Below, piece by piece: positions 21,923 through 34,519 of a stretch of DNA of 64,000 nucleotides. Under the pieces are notes generated by a model, which did not search any database, was not told the DNA's origin, and saw nothing but the letters and a program-made list of their open reading frames with translations. Position numbers and translations under genes: made by a program. Positions within the stretch are counted from its first letter, which is position 1. Each line of letters opens with the position of its first letter. Origin of the DNA: Punica granatum (taxonomy: Eukaryota > Streptophyta > Magnoliopsida > Myrtales > Lythraceae); NCBI RefSeq assembly GCF_007655135.1, contig NC_045129.1:18078274-18142273 (forward strand), written 5' to 3'.

Positions 21923-23860
21923 TGTCAGCACCCCATTTTGGCTCACCATTCCAAACAACGATATTAGCAATGATCCAAGCCACGACTTGAGCAGAATACA
22001 GAAAACGGCTAGGCAGAGCAAGAAATCACTATTCATCCTCAAGTCAGCAAAATTGAGCAAATGACCCGTGGACATGACAGAAGGACTCTAGGGGTCACCG
22101 AAGGGCAACAGAGCGACCAGAGAATTCAACAATGTCCAAAACCGGCATTTTCAGTATATCACATGGACGGTACTATTTTCCGATAGTTCGCTCGGTCGTC
22201 GGAAGATAGTAAATATTGGACTCCAAAAATCCACATCAGTGCCAAACAGATGGAAAATGTCTTCAAAGGCATTTTGCAAATCATCTGCTCTATACAGAAC
22301 AATTGTCTGTATACAGACAACTTTTCAATGGAAGTCCAAAAATGCCGGTTTCCTGGAGAAAAGTTAATGCCAAATATCAGACGCGGCCATGCCCCACCAG
22401 CACACAGAGCATGAACAATGCTTCAGATTGTCTCTTGGAAGTCACACAGATACTTCAAATGACTTCCGAACGGCAAAACAAGCATACCCCTCTTCAGAAG
22501 AGCATAGCCGGAGAATGGTCTGATGGAATTACGGCAAAAATGAAGTTCATACCGCATTGCCCAGAAAAACTCTAGCAGACATTCACAATTGGGCAAAACA
22601 GACGGCAAAACCCTTCACGGTTTCCCGAGTAACCCTCCGAGGAGCGGAAATGACCATTTTCAGTGGAAATCCATATCCGGAGGTCCTCTTGGGGAAACTT
22701 GACGCCGAATGCTTACGTTACACAATGCTAGCCTTCTCAAGGCTCAATGTGGAATCGTCGGAATAAATCACACAACTCATCTAGATCTCTTGAGCAGTGC
22801 TTTAGAGGTCTCAGATACACTCTTCAAGTCCTTGGAGGTCTGACCTTGACAAACAGAGATTACAGTAATCTCTGGAGTGCCTAAGCAACTCAGAAGTCAT
22901 CCTGAGAAACCCAGTTTCGGCCTCCTAGAACGTCTCCGGCCCCACGTTAGCATTACCGGCTTAAGGGATGATTGTTCACGGGGTCTGACAACTTATGTCA
23001 AAATGACCAACGTGAGATGCAGATACGAGATATGCTGTCAGAAGCGGACAACTTCGCCCTGATCACTTGCAATGGGCAAAATCGGCTTCCGAGCCTCACA
23101 CACATCCGGAACATTTCTCAATGGAAAATGTCAATCTCGGGCTCATTAACTCCGTTTTCACACGTATACCGACAATTCGACGTTCAATTCGAACCACGAA
23201 CTTCGAATACGCGACCAATCGAGACCCGAGTCTTTTCCCGGTTTCTCCTCACAAGCCGTGGGACCCACGGGCTGCCCAAGGGCAATCGCCCTTTGCCCCA
23301 AAGCTTTCGGCCTTTTCCCCTTTCTCTCTTGCCCTCACCTAGCCCAAAATATCTTTGGTCTTTCTAGTCAACACTCAAACCATTAACTACACCTCCATTA
23401 ATGCTTCTTAGCTCTTCCTCATCAAGATACATGGAGGACATTCATCCTCATCTCCATTAGGGCAACCCACTTTTGCTAATGAGGCCCTTAATGGTGCTTT
23501 GTTTTGCTTAATTGCTCATTAGCTTCACATATATATTGCATACTTGTCATTAAGCTAATCACTCATGAAGCACACATGATCTTGCTAGTTTCTCCCTCTA
23601 GAAAATGCTCTCAACTTCTTAGGAACCAGCAGCAAGCAAAGAACTTCATGAAAACCGAAAACCAAGCCAAATATCTTTGGAGTTTAGGTCGGGATCCATT
23701 GCGGGCACTATTCCGACTTATATCCAAAATTCTTCAAACTTCATAGACGACATGTCTCGGACCCAAGGATTCCATTTCTGAACCCAGTTTTTTAGTTTGG
23801 AGTCATTTGCTCATCGTTTTGGTCGTTTCGGGTGAAGTTGGAGCTCTCGGGTGAACAGTG

Positions 23861-24480
23861 ACGCGTCACCAGCGTCACCAGCATCCGTCACCAGCGTCCG
23901 TCACCGAGCGTCACTGAGCGTCACCCGCACCCGTCACCGAGCACCCCAGCGTCCGTCATCGAGCACGCCCGTGCCCGTCGTCCAGCACGTCCGTGCCCGT
24001 CACCAGCGCCACCCGCGCCCGTCACCGGCGCCACCAGCGCTCGTCACCCAGCGCGTCCGTGCTCGTCACCAGCACGCCCGTGCCCGTCACCAGCGCCACC
24101 CGCGCCCGTCATCCAACACGCCCGTGCCCGTCACCAGCGCCACCAGCGCCCGTCACCAGAGCCACCAGCGCTCGTCACCCAGCGCGTCCGTGCCCGTCAC
24201 CAGCGCCCGGTGCCCGTCACCAGCGCCACCCGCGCCCGTCACCAGCACCACCCGTGCCCGTCGCCTAGCACGCCCGCGCCCGTCACCAGCACCACCAGCG
24301 CCCGTCATCCAGCGTGCCCGTGCCCATCATCCACCAGCACATCCGTGCCCATTGCCCGTGCCAGTCACCGAGCGCCACTAGCGCCCGTCATCGAGCACGC
24401 CCGTGCCCACCAGCACCCGTCATCGTGCCCGACGCCCGTCACCGTGCTTGACCGCGCCCGTGCACGTCCACCCTTGCACC
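23861..24480 (+). repeat. GC-rich degenerate minisatellite of the 3' LTR
   Basis: Same array as 7598-8230, with several unit-scale gains and losses relative to it. This shows that the repeat number changed after insertion. Confidence 0.85.
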
Positions 24481-26431
24481 CGAATATCCTTTTAAGGGTT
24501 CCACCGAGTCACCCGACTCTCAAACACTTCCCCGACTCTTTCCTCGTATTCCGAGGCTAGGTAAAACATTTTCGACTTAGAGGAGTTAGGGCTTTTTATA
24601 TTTTTGCATGGCTATGGAGTATTACAGTGTTTCATGCATGTTTCACTTGCAAGATTTAACTTTCATGCAATTTTATGTTATATTATGCATGTGCACTATC
24701 TTATGACTTGCTACCATGTCGGAAAAGGGCTTGGATCATCGTAAAGAAGACTATCCCGACCCGACTATGGCAAATTAATTCTCGCCAACTCTCTAAATGA
24801 GAGGGTGAGACTTAAATTGCTCTTTCCGGGTTAAGATCGGTCTCCTTAGCCTATCCAAGTTAGTTTCCGAGTTTGTTTTATCATTATTGCATGCATGAAA
24901 CCGGGTGTTATTTATCCTTTCCTTAATTAACACGTTGTGAATGTTTGTATGTTTAAATGAGCTAACAAATCGTGATAACGCCGGCTTTTGTTAAAAAGGA
25001 GTGTTATTTATCACGGTTGATGTTTGAGCATGCGAAAAATAATTAAACCACGATTAGGAAATCATTTGTGACTCGGACAGAGCCATGAGAACCTTCGGCC
25101 ACCTTTCATAAGATGAAGCCGAGGGCTTCTTGGCCTTCCTTGGGTCAAGAATGAGTTCCTTATCTCAAGTTTAATTCGTTTATCGGATGGTGTGAATTTT
25201 TACTTCAATGTCTTTACGATTCCTATGTTAAAGTATCATGTAAAGACTCTTTTAAAATTAACGTGCATGGATTCATGTATCGAGGAACTCATTTAGATCC
25301 ATTCGGTTATAAGGATATTGTCAGTTATTCAACTGAATTATCCTTGATCGTTATGGATTCATTTTGGTCGTCGAATCACGAATCGTTTTCACAATTAATG
25401 CATTCGGCACAACCCTTAAGCATTAATTCCACAAACGGGTTAATCGGGACGCTCACATGATTAAACCCACTTCACACTGATAAAGTTTACCCGAATTGGA
25501 CATTAAATGATAACTCGCGTCGACGAGTCGTCAAAGGACGTTGGTGCCCTTTTCAAACTTATCAATTTCAAAAACCCGAAACGCGCGGTCCGATGTAGCA
25601 TGGACGTCTAAAAAGGGCTTCTGTGTCTCAACTTGAGTTTTTACCTGATTCCAGGTAGCTTAGGTCACGATACAGAAGATCTTTCTAGATCACTTCCGGG
25701 CAGATCGACCGGTTCCTTGGCTTTTCCGGGGTTCTTGCACAACCCTGGACGATCCAGGGATTTGGTTGACACCGGCTACAGGCCGAGGTGGCCCGCACTG
25801 TGATGTTTTCCCCTTTTCTGAAAACAATTTTCAAATAAAGGGCAAAATCGTCTTTTCACAATTCAGCGACACCCTTAGGGTTAGCATGACAGAAACACTA
25901 CAGTATGGGATAAGAATGGGCTACCTGTTCAGGTGCAGGTTCATCTGCATAGCCTTTTCTTATCTAACTGATGAGTTTCTGTTATCCTAACATAGACTCG
26001 GGTAACTAGAACGGTTATCTCTGTCAAAAAACATGCGAAATGCCGATTAACCTTTCACTCGACCTAACCAAACACTAGATAATGGTTAGGAGGAATTCTA
26101 GATTCCAAATCTGGAGTCAAAACACGAGTTTGGTTAATTCAGTGGTAATTCAGTGTCACAATACAGAACAACTGTAAAAGCAATCCACACACCTGAGATT
26201 TGACTCTCTTTGTCAAGTTCTCAAAACAAAGCCGAATGCTAAAACGTTGGCACATGTTTGATTGTTTAGCATATGGCATTTGCTTGCCAAAACACCCCTG
26301 GGTTAATAATCTGTTAATTCACGTAAACACGACAATAACAAACACTTTGTCTGTTATTAACATGTTGCGTGTTATCTTTCCACACCTGTTTGCCATGCGG
26401 GTCGAGTCTGATCCCTAGGCCGAATAATATT

Positions 26432-26502
26432 AGGGTTCAACGCCCTAATCATCGAACACAGGGTCCAACACCCTAATCAACACTCACAGGGTCCAACGCC
26501 CT
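26432..26502 (+). other. Three small tandem hairpins (AGGG-loop-CCCT)
   Basis: AGGGTTCAACGCCCT (26432-26446), AGGGTCCAACACCCT (26460-26474) and AGGGTCCAACGCCCT (26488-26502), spaced 28 bp. Equivalent sites in other LTRs keep the pairing with different bases: GGGG/CCCC and GAGG/CCTC at 32642-32686, AGGG/CCCT at 42402-42416. Confidence 0.55.
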
Positions 26503-27275
26503 ATTCAGTGAGAGCGTCCATTGAATTTCAGTTCTTCGGTCTTTTCCCTAAACACACGGTGAGTTAGAGTGGAATAATAACCGAACGCGAAACGACTGGA
26601 ATTCGACCCTTTTGTAATTTGTATTTATTGTTTTGAGAGCATTGTAAGGATTCTATTTGGTGCATTTATTCTGTAAGAATTCCAGTCGGTGAGCGAACGG
26701 TCCGAGAGTCGAATTAATCGAATCGGTCTGATGCTTGCCCAGACACAAGTAAATCCAAGATCTCGCGGTTCTGGTTCACGCAGGGATTCAACCCCCATGG
26801 TTAGATGAACTGTAACGCAAGATTGTGAACCAATTCCCTGACATATAGATTTACTTATCTCCTGGCTTCTCAACCGATATCGTTTGGTTCATCGAATCTC
26901 CGGTGTCAAAACGTGCGAGCCGAGTGCAGCTTAATTCACGCGGTAAATAATAAAACATGCAAGCCTAGCAAACCAGAGTACCGAAAGGGCGTGCGGGATA
27001 TAGGCCCGCACGTAACATGAACCCCCGAACACGGACTTTCTGGTTCCGCACAGACCAATGCCTTAACAACAAACTAGGTGTTCCATACCCCTAGACCCAG
27101 GGTAACTTATCCGCCCTCGACCTTCGGATCGTAAAATGATAAGTGGCGACTCCTTCTCTCACGCGTGTCCGACGCGCGTCCCCACGGGAAGGTGGACGTT
27201 CCGACCAAGCCGCGCGATCCAAAAGCGCGCAATGCGGGCCCCGACGAGATTCCACATTCGGGTCCGTACAGCTCT

Positions 27276-28771
27276 TACCCAACTGATTCTCCACTTCATT
27301 CTTAAATTCTTTGAACTTTTCAAAGGATTCAGATTTGTGTTTCATCAAATACACATATCCAAATCTACTGAAATTATCAGTAAATGTAATGAAGTAAAGA
27401 TACCCACCTCTAGCAAGCTTGTTCACTGGTTCACATACATCGGTATATATGAGAGCCAGATGATCACCACCTCGCTCACCTTTTCCGATAAAAGGGGCCT
27501 TAGTCATTTTCCCAATTAAGCCAGGTTCGCATGTCTCGATCGATTTTAAATCAAACGAGTCCAGTAATCCATCCTTATGGAGTTTAGAGATGCGATTCTC
27601 GCTAATATGGCCTAAACGACAATGCCAGAGGTAAGTCGGGTTCGAATCATTAGATTTGAGCCGTTTGGTTTCCACATTATAAATAGGCGTATCTAGATCA
27701 AGTACATACAGACTATTACTTAAATGTACACTGCCATAATATACATCATTCATGTACATAGAACAACACTTGTTCTTGATAGTGAAACACAATCCCTTCT
27801 TGTCCAAACAAGAAACAGATATTATGTTTCTACTAATAGCAGGTACATAATAACAATCGTTAAGATCTAATACTAGCCCAGTAGGCAAAACTAGGTGATA
27901 AGTCCCTACAGTTAATGTAGCAACTCTTGCTCCATTTCCAACTCGTAGGTCCACCTCGCCCTTTGCCAACGATCTACTGTCCTTTAGGTCCTGCATATTT
28001 CCACAAATATGAGCACCACACCCGGTATCTAATACCCAAGATGTAGAATTAGTAGATACATTGATCTCTATAACATGGATACCTGAAGTGGAAGTCTCAC
28101 TTCCCTTCTTCTTCTTCAACTCCTCCAGGTATACCTTACAATTCCGCTTCCAATGTCCAGTGTTGCCACAATGGAAGCAGTAATCATTCTTCGCCACCTT
28201 GGCTTTAGGCTTCAACGCACCCAAGTCATACTTGGATGCACCTTTAGCCCTCTTGCCTTTACTCTTGCCCTTGCCCTTTCTTTTGGTCCCCTGGACCATT
28301 AGAACGGACGTCCCCTTGCTGATATCATGCTATGCTGTTCTCAACATGTTAAGCAGTTCAGGCAATGGTTTATTGTAGTCATTCATATTATAGCTCATAA
28401 TGAACTGACTATAACTGCTGGGCAGCGACTGTAGGACTAAATCTGTGGTCAACTCTTGACCCAGAGGAAATCCCAGTCTTCCCAGAGTCTCGACGTACCC
28501 AATCATCTTGAATACATGAAGACCCACCGGGCTACCCTCAGTCAACCTTGCCTGAAAAAGTGCTTTAGAGATCTCGAATCTCTCATGTCGGGCCTGCTCT
28601 TGATAGAGCTGCCTGAGATGCACGATCATATCGTACGCCTTCATGTTCTCGTGTTGCTTCTGAAGCTCCGAGTCCATGGTGACTAACATGAGACATCCGA
28701 CGTTTACGGCATCATCATGATGCTTACTATAAGCATTTTTCTCAGCTTGGGGGGCATCGTCAGGTGGTGGC
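27276..28771 (-). pseudogene. Copia gag C-terminal part, protease and integrase N-terminal part
   Basis: Read leftward. The gag segment (28771 to 28333) contains YDMIVHLRQLYQEQARHERF and SLPSSYSQFIMSYN. A TAG at 28330-28332 breaks the frame. The zinc knuckle CFHCGNTGHWKRNC (CX2CX4HX4C) follows, then protease WVLDTGCGAHICG. The pre-integrase HHCC region (YLWHCRLGHISENRI) comes next, then the first catalytic Asp (IYTDVCEP). The frame meets the Ogre-1 LTR at 27275 and continues at 5662. The region 28690-28771 joins gag sequence to the solo-LTR insertion; the beginning of gag is at 33666-33817. Confidence 0.92.
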
Positions 28772-31700
28772 TGTCAGCACCCCATTTTGGCCCACCGGCT
28801 TCCCACGTGAGGATTCCCGACCGAAGCCCTGGGCACTATTCATCACCCGGCAATCAGAGGTAAATAGGCGGGCACGGAGTCATGAACAATAAGAGAAGAG
28901 CACGGTCCACTGAGAAAGGCGGAAGAAAGCAGTCAGAAGAACGAGCGAACAAGGAATCCCCGAAATAACGGAGCTGGCACTGTGGCACTATTCATCACCG
29001 AGTCACCGAAGCACCGAAAGGTGCCCAATATGGGGCTCCAAAAATCCCTCTCAGTGCCAAAGTGACCAACGACACGTCCGGGTGCATTTCCGGGGCATCC
29101 TGCTTGAGCCGGGACACCCCGGTTCCCCACTGACGCCTTTTCTGACAGAGCTCCCGGGGTTCGCTCCACTGACAAGGGAACGGCCCCCCAAAACGGGCCT
29201 ACAGACACCCAGGGACCATCAAGGTCGGGGAACAAGCTTCAGATGACCATTCTGAACTCGACTCGGCTTCCCGAGGGACGTTTCAGTAATCATGGACGTC
29301 TCCCGGCGAGCCTTCAAGGCACGTCCACGAAGAACAGAGATCACGACGGTCCCCGAGCACCTCACAACGAGCCCCGAACATCTCAAAACATTCAGGGAAC
29401 ACTGAGAAAATCCCAATCACAAGTCCCTAGGCCTTCCCGGGCCAACGGTCCCCGACCAAGAACGACGAGCCAACGATCCCTCATGGGGGCCAAAGGATCG
29501 CCAAGATGAATGTTAGGATGCGCAAAGAGCAATCGGGGATCGAGGGACATTAAACTCCGCTCCGAACGTCCGAACAAGGCAAAACCGACTCTCGAGGCGC
29601 CGAGTCGCCCGAACGTCCGTTCACACGACGCGTGGCGATATTAGGCTCATTCAAATCCTCGTCATTCAAGCATTCCAAATCTTCAAATTAATCGGACATC
29701 GGAGGTCGGATGCAAGCTCAATCAAGTTCCAAGCATTTTCCGGCTTTTCTCTCAACCGAATGGGACCCACAGCTCAGCCAAGCCAAGCCATCAAGCCGCG
29801 GCTCAACCCCAAGCCACGGCTCAACCCTCGGCTCCGAATCGACAGCCCAAGCCGCGGCTCAAACTCCCTCACCCGTCGGCTCCATCCTAAATTTCGGTGG
29901 CTTCCAAGCAATCCCCACCACACAATTCAAATTTCCCTCACTTCTTTCACTTCTTCTTACACATCCATCACACCCATCACTCTCCTTTGCCTTCCCCTAC
30001 ACTCAACAAGACCATTTCCCCTCCCTAACCCTCATCAAATTTTCGGCAGCCCACATTAGGGCCCCAAACCGCACTTAGTCTTCCCTAATTACCCCATTAA
30101 GCTAGCCTATAAGTTCCCTTCCATCATTAACTCTAATCACTTCTCCATTCTCCTTCTCTCTCAAGCCAATCTCTCTCCAAAAACCTCTCAAGCTCCAGCC
30201 CCTTCCCTCACTTTCGTTCAGCCCGTGCCAAGGCCGAAACCGGCTAAAATCGCCGGAAAACCACCCTGTATTCCGGTAACCACCCGACCCGACTTAAGCC
30301 AAAAATCATCAAACTTCCTAGCCTACATATTTCCCACCCCCTAAGTCCATTTCCGGGCTTAGATTTTCGATTTGAGGCCTCCAACAGCCCGTTCCAGCCG
30401 TGAGAACTTTCGGGTCCCGAAAATTCCCTAGCCGCGCATACCGGGCAAGTCACGTGCCATTTCTCCTCACGACTTCGGCGAGTCGTGCCATCACTTTCGA
30501 AGGGTTCCTCACAACCCTCACCCTCCCCCGTGAAGAGGTGGTCACGGTCCGAGGGCCGATCAACCGTGCACAACCACCATTCACTTGTTTCTCCCATACC
30601 GGGTTCCATTCACTTTTACCGAACTTTCTCTCACACTTTCAGGTTCATTCAGGCTTTGGCACGCTCGGGGCTGCCCACGGTCATCTAGATCCGTCTCTTA
30701 GGAGTCCAACGAGCCCGACCTCGCACCGTGCCGTGCCCGGAGCTCGCGTGCCGACCCATTTTTCCCGGACTGCCGCGGCTGCCAACACCCGGGTCACTCG
30801 CCCGTAACTTCAAAACCGAGTCTACCGACTCTCAAGGCCACGTCCCCGACTCTTTTCCTCGCACATCGAGGCTAGGTAACATCCCTCTACAACTTAGAAG
30901 GGCCAGGATCTTCGATGTTTATATGAAGCGTGAATGTGGTTTAAAATAACCGGAACGCATGCAAGACGCCGTTTTTCCTTTAGATCCGAACCTCCCATGC
31001 ATCCTCATGCAACGTACATGTCCCATTTTTTTTCTACGTCTATACGGTCGTATAAATATGCATGCATACGTGATGTGGTCCGAATCTAGGGGAATGAGAC
31101 GGATATAGACTCGAGAGAGCCATGGAGCCTCTCGGCCGAGCCTCCTAGATGGAGGGCCGTGAGCCTCCTCGGCTCCCTCGGGTCCATAACCGCCTCATTC
31201 TCCTGGATTAGACCACCTCTACGTTCGGGAAAGCCCTAGCCGCGGCCAAGATATATTTCAACGAAGGGAATGGCTCGGGATCTAGGAGGGAGAGCCCTTG
31301 GAAGGTTCGGCTATGTCAAAGAACCCACGGCCATGCCCTTGCGATGGGGGGGGGGGTTCGTGAGGCTCCTTGGTCTAACCGAAGTCTTAGGGCTCCTCCT
31401 CCCTTGATGCCGTGTGATTCCCGTGCATTATCTCTAAGATTATCATGAAATGCGTTAAATTTATTCGTTAGTTTCGTGAATATAATGTTTTGCATGTTTC
31501 GCGTGATTATTCGTGTAAACCGTGATTGTGTCGACCCCGATCTAGTGAAATATGTGTTGTTTTCATATACACGTTGTTTGATGCATGCAATGATCGGCTA
31601 GGAACGACGTGGAAGACCCATCGAGACTCGAACCGGGTCAAGGAATGTTCGGCCGATCACCTTTGGGAGGTGGCCGAACCCTCCGTGACCTCTTTGGAGT

Positions 31701-33660
31701 CTCGGTTGGTCCTTCCGTCCTTCCGAAGACGATCCTTGGAATTGTTCGTAAATATATCCCTCTTTAATCGTTATCTACGCAATCGTTATTTACTAGACTT
31801 GCTAGATCCAGGTGTTGCTTGTTAGAACCATAACCGCAACGTGAATCAATAACCACCGAAGAATTTCACAAAGTGGGAAAAATGGGACGTGCTACTCGAT
31901 TAATTAAGTTACTTGGACTAAATAATTGGGCTAATCAACCCTCAATTTGTAAACGCATCGATGATTTACGGAACGGTGAAAATGCCCTTTTCCATTAAAA
32001 AAAGCTCGCAATTTCAAAATACCGGGATACGCAACACGAGTGAAATTGATGTCCAATGAGTACTCGCGTATCACGACTCGAGTCCGGGCCCGATTTGAGG
32101 CGGCTCGAGTCGAGATGCGCGAGTCCTCCTTAGACTCCTTCGTGTGGCGGAATCTCCAATTTGCATACAAACATCACAATTTTATTCCAATGGCATAATC
32201 GCCATTCCGTGACTCATCGATACCTTAGGCATTAGGGGGTTAGAAACACCTCGATCTATGGATTGAAAGGGGCAACCCATCCGGGTACGAGTCTCATTCG
32301 TATGGCCCATTCCGTCCGTTTTCGGTGTTCCTATCTTCCTATCATAGATTCAGTGGGGAGCATTTAACTTCGGTTATAAAACACGAACAATCGGATTAAT
32401 CGTACATTCGACTTAATCAAACACTAGATAATGGATAGGCGGAACGATAGGTTCCATTTTAGAGTCAAAACACGAGTTTGGCTAATTCGGTGAAACCGCA
32501 GTGACACTTAACTGAATGAGAGTCTTAAAACGAACACACACATGTAATCGGCTTAGAACCCCATTCCAATCCGCCACTTATGCTTGCCTAGGATAGATAC
32601 AATTCGTTTGTATTCACTGACCCATACGTTACGTGTTGCACGGGGTCCGACGCCCCCAAACCACCGAACACGAGGTCCAACGCCTCTTAACTCACCGAGA
32701 GCGTGCAACCCGAGTGCGGAATGGGATCTAGCCTCGAGTCACCATCACACTCCAAATATGGCCTATGTGGAAGGCAATTTGGATTGGGACGTGTGAAACG
32801 TGTCTGGATATCACCCGGGAGCTCGATCGGTCCAACGGTTACAGTGGAAACGAATCGGTTTTCCTGCAAACCGTCGGTCCGATTGGACCCGACCCCCGGC
32901 TCTTTGAGCCCGCGTTGCCTTAATTTACTTGTCGGTTATTCAAAACACACGGTGAGCCGGAGCGGAATATTGGCCCAATGCAAGCCGATCGGGATCCATT
33001 TACTTATTCAGTTGCACTTTGTAATTATTCGAGAGAACATCGCGAGGATTTTATTTGTATATTCATCCACTTGTAAGGATCCCCGATCGGTGAGCGAGAG
33101 GTCCGAGTGTCGAATCGGTCAAGTTGGTCTATTGTCACCAAGAGATGAGTAAGCTCGAATACTCGCGGTCTCGGTTCGCGCAGGGAATCGACCATCACGG
33201 TTCGATGAACTGTAACGCTAAGATAGTGAACCGATTCCTCGATGAACAAGCGTACTCACCTTTCGGATGTTCGGCCCAACTTGATCAGTTCATCGAATTT
33301 ACGGTGTCCAAAACGGGCGAGTCGAGTACAACCCTAAATTACGCGGTAAATAAATAAAAGTAGCAAGCCTAGCAAGCTAGAGTACCGAAAGGGCATGCGG
33401 GATATAGGCCCGCACGTAATAGAACCCCTGAATTCGGAGCTTCCGGTTCCGTACGACCATTGCCTTAGCATTTAGGTGTACCCCGTACCCCTAGACCCGG
33501 GTAACTTGCCGGCCCTCGACCTTCGGGTCGTAAAATGGCAAGTGGCGACTCCTTCTCACGTGCGTCCGTCGCGCGTCCCCAGGAAGGTGGACACTCCCAA
33601 GCCGGGTTTGCATAGGCGCGCACATGCGTGCCCCGACGAGAGGAAATTCGGGTGCGCACA
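28772..33660 (+). mobile_element. Solo LTR of an Ogre-family element (4889 bp), TSD GTGGC
   Basis: Begins TGTCAGCACCCC and ends GGTGCGCACA. It is flanked by GTGGC at 28767-28771 and 33661-33665. No internal element sequence is present, so it formed by LTR-LTR recombination after insertion into copia gag. It belongs to a subfamily different from Ogre-1: it lacks the GC-rich minisatellite and its end matches the leftward Ogre copy better. The covarying hairpins are at 32642-32686. A G-run sits near 31347. Small ORFs here have no domain support. Confidence 0.9.
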
Positions 33661-33665
33661 GTGGC

Positions 33666-33817
33666 GCAAGAAGAGGTTGCTCTAAGACATATAGCTTCTT
33701 TTCTTGGGTGAGAACAATTCTCAAGTTTCGATACTAACCAAGGAAATTATTCCATGACAGTTTATCCTTATCAAGGACAGATCGCAAACAGAAAGTACTA
33801 GAAGTGCTCCCTGCCAT
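33666..33817 (-). pseudogene. Copia gag, 5' end
   Basis: Leftward from ATG at 33817 (CCATGGTA context on the + strand). It encodes the start of a copia gag with the family-typical LRIVLTQEKKLYVLEQPL. Codon 28 is TAG (33734-33736), where relatives usually have Trp. The rest of gag lies beyond the solo LTR at 28771. Confidence 0.82.
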
Positions 33818-34504
33818 GGTAACTACCATAGAAATATGCAAAATAAGTATTATGACACTACAATATTTAATGAGGACTTTATTAAATTTTGCTCCAACTA
33901 TTTATATCAAATCAATGACCCTGAACATTGATTCAGAGAATATCATTCTCATAGTAGTTCAAGATCCATATCCCACCAAGCTCTGAGTCAGCGAAGATTG
34001 ATTCACCCAAAACTGACTATTTAGGTAGGGAACTCACTTTCCCAATTGTATCACATGCAACTCTTGATTAGTTGAGTGAATAACTCCTTATTCAAATCTA
34101 TCTTATAGATCGATGCCCAACTACATGCCTCTGAACTCCTAATCCTATTAAGCTTGCTCAGTTAAGTCCGACCCACTGGTAAACACAACGTCTTACTAGG
34201 ATAGATGAGGGTATCCTGCGAGGGCAAAGTCTACGCACTCATCGATCTTGGTCTTGACGAGCGTTACACGGTGGAAGGATATGGACTTAATATTTTGAGG
34301 GATTTTATTAACATTTAATCGATCTCACCATAAACTATTATGTAACCATTACATAATAGTCCACACGTATAACTATTATACTAACACAACTAGCACATAG
34401 TCCAAGTCTAACAGTCATGCACCGCAAATATCAAACATAATCACACCAGTACCAAGCATAAAATCATATTTTATGCTATTATCTACTTAGATTCTAACTA
34501 GCTA
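33818..34504 (-). other. Copia 5' untranslated leader
   Basis: About 690 bp between primer-binding site and gag start, AT-rich. No gene is supported. Confidence 0.7.
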
Positions 34505-34517
34505 GGCTCTGATACCA
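34505..34517 (-). other. Copia primer-binding site (initiator tRNA-Met)
   Basis: On the minus strand TGGTATCAGAGCC follows the 5' LTR after two bases. It is the standard initiator tRNA-Met complementary site of plant copia elements. Confidence 0.92.
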
Positions 34518-34519
34518 AT

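Larger units (their letters stand above)
5663..27270 (+). mobile_element. Ogre-1: 21.6-kb Ty3/gypsy (Tat clade) element, full-length but decayed
   Basis: Both LTRs, primer site, polypurine tract and a perfect 5-bp target duplication are present. Domain order is ORF1, gag, protease with G-patch-like tail, intron, RT, RNase H, second RNase H, integrase, long 3' noncoding region. A total size above 20 kb, LTRs of 4.5-5.3 kb, an ORF upstream of gag, a tRNA-Arg primer site and duplicated RNase H are together the known signature of Ogre. All ORFs contain stops or frameshifts, so it is not autonomous. It inserted into the copia integrase gene. Confidence 0.93.
21923..27270 (+). repeat. Ogre-1 3' LTR (5348 bp)
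   Basis: The complete version of the LTR, from TGTCAGCACC to TCCGTACA, followed by the GCTCT target duplication. It contains the GC-rich minisatellite at 23861-24480, the segment deleted from the 5' LTR at 25964-26788 and the hairpin cluster at 26432-26502. No coding domain is present. Confidence 0.93.

Noticed and set aside
25960..26020. Possible hammerhead ribozyme (CTGATGAG at 25968)
   Set aside because: No matching GAAA core strand or cleavage-site stem nearby; the motif alone is too short.
27091..27275. C-terminal end of the 402-residue ORF at 27091-28299
   Set aside because: After the integrase segment the frame simply reads through the complement of the Ogre LTR; it is not a real fusion protein.
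29710..30810. Several 70-130-residue ORFs in the solo LTR
   Set aside because: Overlapping frames, no conservation with sister LTRs and no recognisable domain.
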